This document shows, piece after piece, positions 57,641-64,000 of a stretch of DNA of 64,000 bases. The stretch comes from Zingiber officinale (Eukaryota > Streptophyta > Magnoliopsida > Zingiberales > Zingiberaceae). Under the pieces are notes generated by a model. It saw nothing but the letters and a program-made list of their open reading frames with translations. It ran no database searches and had not been told where the DNA came from. The position numbers and the translations under genes are program-made. The stretch spans positions 137,466,996-137,530,995 of the forward strand of contig NC_055990.1 of assembly GCF_018446385.1 (NCBI RefSeq). The letters run 5' to 3'. The stretch's first letter is position 1; every line of letters begins with the position of its first letter.

Positions 57641-60343
57641 GTCACGCCCCAGAGGAGTCCCTGTCCGAGAAAATTTCGGCAGCATCTCCCCTGTACGGTG
57701 GACAATCTGAAACTTTTCTACATCTCACATATACCTCAGCCACAGACGGCTGGAATAATAACAACAAAATAAAGCATCACCACGCAGTTTATATAAGTAA
57801 ACAGATAGATTATACCCTAACTCGAAATCAACCCTACTCTACTACACTCGTAAAGCTCAAATTCGACGAACTCACCTCTTCTGCCGTCCAGGCAGGCATG
57901 TAGTAGAATAAATCCAAATCATACCAAAAGTCCATCAAACGGAAAGATTTCATACAATATCCATATGTAAAGTCCAAGTATCCAAAACAAACCAAGTCTA
58001 TAACATAGTCAAAAAGAAAACAAACAAAACCAGTAGATCCATAAGTCTTCGGGTCTTCAGGGGATCAGCAACTAGAACTCTCTCCTGACAGCATCATCCT
58101 GAAATATAACAACAATGGAGGCGGGGTGAGTCCAACCTCAGCAGGTACAATTGATATGCAAAGTAAAGAAACAACACCTAGCACTAATCATGCGTACAGT
58201 CTCCTGATAAGAAAGATAAAAATGCATCTGAAGTAAACAGGAGAATGCTGTACTAACCAGGTCCTGAGTATAAGGTCAAACAGTCCGAGTGGTATAGGAA
58301 TCCTGTATGCATGTCAAACATAGGTATCCAAACAATATGCAGCATATAAATGCAGCAACCACAAACACAAGCAATAAATGCATCATGCATATGATGCCAA
58401 TGATGCGTCCTGGTCACCCCTGACGCCAGTCGATCATCTCATACAAAAGTGAGGCCGAGTGGGTAGGGCTGTGACAACCGTGCACTCTGTCGTCACTACT
58501 CCTGATGAGTGACCGAGTGGACGGGATGCTGTCGGAGTACACCTATCCTCCTACCCCAAATCATAAATGGGGGAGCGCAATGCTCTCATCTCCCGGTACT
58601 CAAAGACGGGGAGGAATCCCTGCCGGATAACACGTTGTGTCACACTACCCATGAGCGGACCAACGGTGCCTAACAGAGTCCCTGCTGCAACACACTCTGC
58701 CTGAATCGACCACTAACCCATGAGTGGTGGTGTGTGCAGATCCATGTAACTGGCGATGTGCTCAACAATAATGGAGCGGACTATCGCACAGCATGCAATC
58801 ATGCAAATGATGCATGGCAATAACCATATAAACATCCTGACCTAATCCATATATATAGAAAAGTGCACCCTAGGTCAACGAATCATATCGAATCAAAGGT
58901 ACACAGAAGGTATAAAAACCTAGGTCCTGAACATGGTGAAGCATGGTATATCACTACCCCCTATAAGCATGTATAAACAAATAAAGTATACATGGGATGC
59001 AAATCAAGCAATCAATCAATCATGTATCAGATATTGGGTAGTGACTAACCGAAACAAATAAAGGACATAATTAATCCAATATGTTAATTTCATTACTAAG
59101 CATATCAAAGACAAAAAAAGTCAAAAGTATCCACCTCCGACAAAATGGTCCAAATCCGACGTCGAGATACCGTCTCGAATCAGAGCCCTGTGTAAACAAA
59201 AATACCTTTACTTTTATTTAGCTAGAATACAAATAAACAGCTAAATAAATCCTAAATAGAAATTTAGGGATAAACCCTAAACCATTTCCCTCGACCTTTC
59301 TAACGGTTAATTAGGGTTAATTACCTTAACCCCAAACAACCTTTTTGATAAAAATCCAAAACCTAAATCCATATAACCTAATTATTCTACACAACCTAAT
59401 GATGAATAAATTATCAATAGGTATCAAGATTATACCTAAACATGGATTAATCCAATATTTTCCTAATCCAATACATGAATCCAACTCATCAACACGTAAC
59501 AATTACTCTACTTCTTACCTTGATTCAAACCTCTGCTCTTGATCCAACCACTGGTGATGCTGGAACCAATCAATCCACAGAATAGCACCTTGCTGGAATT
59601 TGATCAGAATCAAAGGTAGAATCTAGGGCACAAGTGCAGGACAGTGAGCATAGAGGAATATCCAAGCCCAAAACATAACTGAGATCAACACTCACCTTCA
59701 AGATCACCACAAATCAGTGAGGAGGAGCCAAGACTCGGTAAAGGGCAGAGATCAAACTCAGCAGGCAAGGTGGCGTTGGCACTGGGGTTCGGCAGTGCTC
59801 TGTGCGTCACCGGCGGCAGTGCGGCTCGGCGCTAGGGCACGGGATACTTGCCGGCGGCCGGCGCTCGGGAGAGGAAGAGGACTGTGGTGGCACCGGTTAG
59901 GGCTCAGGCGACTGGAGTCCCTGTGGCCGGCGGTGTCTCGGCGTCGGAAGGCAGTGGCGCGTGTGAGGGAGGAGAGGCTAGGGCATGGGGTAGCGTCGGG
60001 AGGAAAGAAAGGGTTGAGAAGAGGAGGAGAAAACTGCTCGGCCGGCGGTTAGGGCACCGAAGGTGAAGGTGCGCGGCGGCGTCGGGGAGAAGAAGGAAAG
60101 GGTGCGGGGTTGGCTCAGGTTCGGCGACAAAAGCAAGGGAAAAGAAATAAAGAAATAAAAAGGAAAAGGATATATAAATATAATTTTTTTCTCGCTTAAA
60201 TCGGGTAGCCTAAATAGGCTTTTCCGGACCCCGTTCTTGTCCCCGTTAACTCGTCCATACGAGCTCCGAAAAATTCCCGAAAAATTTCCAAAAATTCCAG
60301 AAAATTCCCTTATTAATATTCGCCTATTTCCGGTATTTTACAC
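57641..60343 (-). mobile_element. Solo LTR of the Tekay family
   Basis: It starts tgtcacgcccc and ends ggtattttaca on plus, the inverse of the LTRs at 4188 and 11901, at 2703 bp. The target duplication ctaaa is exact (57636-57640 and 60344-60348). The ORF at 59717-60052 falls in the GC-rich leader-like part and is not a conserved protein. Confidence 0.92.
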
Positions 60344-60348
60344 TAAAT

Positions 60349-61090
60349 CAACATCTTGAGTTTTGTTCATCATTTTAGCATCTCACTTGTATCTAATGTA
60401 CACTAAAAACACATACAAATCACTTTATAGTCTTTGTGAGATGTAGATTTTAGTTTTACCCTAAACTAGGGATCATGCATATCTATCTAGGTATTTTAAA
60501 ATTGATCATCCACCTAGGATATCATTTGGTAGTAAATGTCATTGTCCTTAATTATAAAGAATTTAAAACTAATGCATGATGATTTTATGACATACATCAA
60601 AATAAGTAATTTTTAAAAGAAAATATACTATAGCTACATCATGTATGTATGACATGACATAATATTTTTATTTATTTTTTATAATAAGCATGAATGCAAA
60701 ATATGATGTCATGGCATATGATGGGCAAACAATCATGGAAAAATTGCATAGATAAAATATATCTAGATAATCTATCTAAGTATCCTTAATCCTAGGTAAA
60801 CTTAGAATTAAATCTAATCCTAGATTGCCCATATTTTTTCAAGAAAATGTCAAAACTCAACTTGGCATTTCTTTTACTCTTGATTAGTTGTGTCAATTTA
60901 AATCAAATTCAATCCCTCAAATTTTGGCACATTTTACTCTTCCAAATAGTAAACAAATAATCCTTTTCATTTTCAAAGGTTAACAAGAATCTTAAAAATG
61001 TCTCCAAGTGTCAACTTTATTAAGATTGGGTTACCCACCCTACCGATTTAGAGTTGACACTCTATAAACCCATCTAGGGTGTAGAGAATA
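60349..61090 (-). other. copia C interior, non-coding part
   Basis: AT-rich, with no coding support; it continues the element interior after the solo LTR. Confidence 0.5.
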
Positions 61091-62880
61091 TGCTCCTAGG
61101 AACCTAAAACCTATTGATACTCCTTGGATTCTCTAGGTATTCATTAAAAATGACTTCCCTAGATACCTTCCTAATGACCTTTCTAGGCTTCTTAGAAGCC
61201 TTAGTCACACTTGACTCCACTAGGTCAACTCTAGGGATAGCTTCCCTTGTGACCTTCTTGGTGACTTTTTTTGACTTCGTAGAAGTCTTAGTCACATTGA
61301 TCTTGAAGCCTTAGTCACACTTGACTCCACTAGGTCAACTCTAGGGATAGCTTCCCTTGTGACCTTCTTGGTGACTTTTTTTGACTTCTTAGAAGTCTTA
61401 GTCACATTGATCTTCTCAAGGTTAATTCTAGGGATGACCTCCCTTGTAACCTTGGCTTGCCCCCCAGACCTAGGTTTAGTTCCATAACTATATGGAACCT
61501 TATGATAAGAATGGACATTCTTCTTGGCTTTGAGTTTGTATCCCAAACCTCTATGGCCATTGGATGGCTCTCACATTCCTAGACCTAGGTTTTTGTTCTT
61601 GAATCCTTGTTCTTCATGTGTTATTTTTCTAAGGGTCCTCTCTAATTTGTCAAGTTTTGACCTCAAGACTTGATTTTCCTTCCATAATTCCTCAATCTTA
61701 GATTTTTTATTATTACCTTGATTTTTCTTTTTCTTAGACATATATCTAATTTCCTTAGAGTTATTGCCTAATTTTTTATCTATCTTCTTAACCTTAGGTT
61801 GAGTTGTTTTAGCATGATAAGCTACATATTTCTCCTTAACTCTATCATGTTTCCTATTTTCATAATAGATAGCATTGAAATGATATAAATTATCTCTAAC
61901 ATGCTTTTTATCATATGTTAAAGGAATTGGTTCAATAAATGATACCTTGGAAATTCCCCCTTGACTTGTGCTTCCTCCTTTGACTTTAGTCAGTTTCTTC
62001 CCCTTTGGACATTGGCTCCAATAATGTCCTTTTTGATGGAACTAGAAACATACAATGTATTCCTTACTCTTCTTTATCACGGGGCCAACCTCCTTAGACT
62101 TCTCCTTAGCCTTTGGTGCCACTTGACCTTTTTTCTTAGTCAACTTAGGTCACTTACTTTTGTAGTGCCTCCCTATACTCAAAACAAATGATATGATCTT
62201 TAATATTGATAATTAAAATTGTTATACCTCTGTTTGTGGGGGTGGAACTTTCTTTATTTGATACGGATGAGGAGGCTTATTCTTGATCCGACATTAAAGG
62301 TCCACACTCCCCCTTAATCCTAGAGGTGGAGGTCTCTTCATCTTCATCCTCAGGCACATAAAATAATGAGTACACTCCTTTGCCTTTATCTTTATGCTCT
62401 CTTGAGGATGACTTCTCTTGAATTTCTTCTTCCGATTTGAGCACCTCTCAACTTCGGATTCTTCTTTCTCTTGATTAAATGAATTGCCCTCTTTAGATTC
62501 TTCTTGATTTTGTACAGTGGAGGGGTTCTTCATGAATCTTCACCAATTTGCTCCAAAGCTCCTTGGCGTCTTGATAATCTCCAATTTGGCTCATGATTGT
62601 GCTTGAAAATAAACTAACCAATAATTTGGTGACATTGTCATTTCCCTCGTACCTTTGAATTTGTTCCTTGCTCCATTTGTCTTTCTTGATCAACTTGCCT
62701 TTTTAATCCCTTGGAGCTTCAAAGCTCTCCATTCGAGCAAACCACTCTATCTCCATCATGAAGAAATTTTCAAATCTTGATTTCCAAGAATTAAAACTTG
62801 TGGATACGTATGGTGGAGGCACCCTTGTATCATATCCGAGTCCATCTCGGAAATCCATCTTGAAATTGAGCTTTTGAAAT
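61090..62880 (-). pseudogene. copia gag (element C)
   Basis: Minus-strand order: near 62800-62750 SFNSWKSRFENFFMMEIEW, then IKKDKWSKEQIQRYEGND, NVTKLLVSLFSSTIMSQIGD and YQDAKELWSKLVKIHEE (62690-62530). This is the UBN2-type copia gag core. An acidic-basic stretch follows (62530-62300). A zinc-knuckle context, HYWSQCPKGKK, lies near 62000-62030. Then IEELWKENQVLRSKLDKLE, a short coiled coil, and repeats of KVTREVIPR and KKSKKVTKKV. Stops and frameshifts occur, and a 110-bp duplication shifts the frame. Gag would package element RNA. Confidence 0.8.
61195..61414. repeat. 110-bp tandem duplication in copia gag
   Basis: 61195-61304 and 61305-61414 are identical except cttcgtag versus cttcttag. 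The length is not a multiple of three. Confidence 0.92.
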
Positions 62881-62980
62881 CTTGTCTTGTTGACTTCGGA
62901 GCTTCATCTTCTTCAACCTCTAACTTGTTGCCCTCAATGGCGGTTAGTCCAATGAAGAGTGGTCTTGCTCTGATACCACT

Positions 62981-63445
62981 TGTTAGGGTCGATTTGTAGC
63001 TAGAAGGAGGGGGGAGGGGTGAATAGCTCGTCGTGCTTTGTTTGCTTGGTTTGATGTTGTTGATTTGCAACGAAATAAACTTGAAACAAGACTCACAATG
63101 CTAATACTAGGATTTACTTGTATCCACCTCAAGAAGAGGTGACTAATCCAAGGATCCACACACGACACACTCTCCACTATGAAAAACACTTCTTCTCGAT
63201 AACTACCGAAGGTGGAGAAGCCTTGTACAAACTCTCAATACAATAAGAAGAAAAAAAGAAGCGAATACAAATAAAATCTTACAAGATTTACACAAATAAA
63301 ACCCTAGCTAGCTTCTTCTTTTTGTGTGGAACGTCTCTTGATCTTGGAAGTGCAGCAATATTTTACTCCAAGAAACTTCAAGAACTGGCGAGATCACCTG
63401 AGAGAATCGTGAGAGAAGGAAGTAGAGAATCACTAAGGAAGAAAG
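62981..63445 (-). mobile_element. copia C 5' LTR, interrupted
   Basis: It matches 54606-55067, from tgttagggtcgatttg to gctgaggaagaaa. At 63446 a new LTR begins; the continuation of this LTR is not in the window. Confidence 0.85.
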
Positions 63446-64000
63446 TGTTGGGACCGTTGGCCGGCTAGAAGGAGGGGTTGAATAGCCCCTGCACAAAAAA
63501 CAAAACAAACGAACCTTTCTTGGACAACTAATTTAAATAATGAACACTTGCATTAAATAAAGAAATCAAACAGATAGAGGCTTAGAGAGTTTTTACTTGA
63601 TTAAAACTGGGGATGTTATTAATCCAAGGAAATGAAGTGCACTACTTTGTCCTTCAGGCAAAGAAGCCTCTTTACAGCAATGAAAGCTCAGAAAAGAAGA
63701 AGCTAAATGAAAACTGGAATGTGTACAAGTGTTGTTGCAAGAATGTCTGTTGTTATTTAGCTTCAGGACCAAGGCTGTATTTATAGCCTTGGTCGGGGTG
63801 CCCGGATTAGGTCTGAGCGCTCGGACCCTAAAGTCAACAAGGTTGACTTTTTCTTGTCCGGGCCCTCTGCTCCGGTGCTGCTCGTCTCGGTTCGAGTCTT
63901 TCGCTCCGGCTCCGCTTGTTTGGATGATTTTGGCCATCCGGAATAGGGCTCACTCGAACCCAACTTCTGGCCTTCTCGAGCAACCTTCTGCTCAGGCTTC
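63446..64000 (-). mobile_element. Start of another copia LTR (same family style as element B)
   Basis: tgttgggaccgttggccggc starts abruptly inside the copia C LTR. The order of words, including gcctctttacagcaatg, tatttatagccttgg, gcgctcggaccc and aatagggctcactcgaaccc, parallels 14744-15400 and 18420-18840 of element B. It runs past the end of the window. Confidence 0.65.

Larger units (their letters stand above)
54606..63445 (-). mobile_element. Ty1-copia element C (gag without pol)
   Basis: The 3' LTR is 54606-56242, the polypurine tract on minus (AAAAAGGGGGAGAT) is at about 56243-56256, the primer binding site TGGTATCAGAGC on minus is at 62967-62978 and the 5' LTR starts at 62981. The LTRs match closely over the shared 460 bp (tgttagggtcgatttgtagc). 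The interior holds gag at 61090-62880 and otherwise AT-rich DNA; no protease, integrase or RT is seen. A solo Tekay LTR (57641-60343) is nested inside, and the 5' LTR is broken at 63446 by another element. Confidence 0.88.

Noticed and set aside
59717-60066. GC-rich plus-strand ORFs in the solo Tekay LTR
   Set aside because: They lie antisense in the leader-like part of an LTR whose other copies do not keep these frames.

Overview
The window is nuclear DNA of a flowering plant. It has intron-containing genes, Ty1-copia and Ty3-gypsy retrotransposons primed by initiator tRNA-Met, a Cassandra element with 5S-derived LTRs, a Tat-type gypsy element and a CACTA DNA transposon. The GC-rich 5' end of the one intact gene and the style of the LTRs suggest a monocot, perhaps Zingiberales; that is an inference and is weak. 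Roughly nine tenths of the sequence is nested transposable elements. The only gene I read as intact is a minus-strand CYP707A cytochrome P450 (abscisic acid 8'-hydroxylase), six exons at 46130-48017, with a TATA box at 48222-48229.

Layout. 1-3964: copia element A on the minus strand (3' LTR end, then RT-RNase H remnants). 3965-19056: copia element B (minus, gag only), split by a 10.55 kb Tekay/Del-type chromovirus at 4188-14738 (plus, TSD AGTAG) that itself carries a Cassandra segment at its primer binding site. 19057-20760: unclassified retroelement-like DNA with a 53-bp tandem repeat and a foldback element. 21138-36985: an epoxide-hydrolase gene remnant whose first intron holds a 15.5 kb Tat-type gypsy element (21253-36798, minus). 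That element has satellite-like repeats next to its 3' LTR, two antisense extra ORFs, integrase broken by a copia solo LTR and an LTR fragment, RT lacking RNase H, protease and gag. 37240-42886: a CACTA element with TSD TTA and no visible transposase, carrying pieces of three host genes (XTH, ICln and a JMJ25-type histone demethylase). 42887-45115: copia LTR-like DNA with a complete Cassandra element whose 5' LTR contains a U6 snRNA fragment. 45116-48360: the CYP707A locus. 48674-50778: a solo LTR of the Tat family. 51885-54500: a tRNA-derived SINE, a TRIM with three LTRs, and a second SINE split by a small hAT MITE. 54606-63445: copia element C (minus, gag without pol) with a solo Tekay LTR inside it. 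63446-64000: the start of another LTR.

Insertion order can be read from the target duplications. Tekay entered the LTR of copia B, its solo LTR entered copia C, the Tat element entered an intron of an epoxide-hydrolase gene and was itself hit later by a copia element. The most unusual items are the gene-capturing CACTA element, the two antisense ORFs of the Tat element that share an intron position, the Tekay-Cassandra-Tekay mosaic joined exactly at a shared tRNA-Met binding site, and the U6/Cassandra chimera. All identities come from reading motifs; no database search was run.
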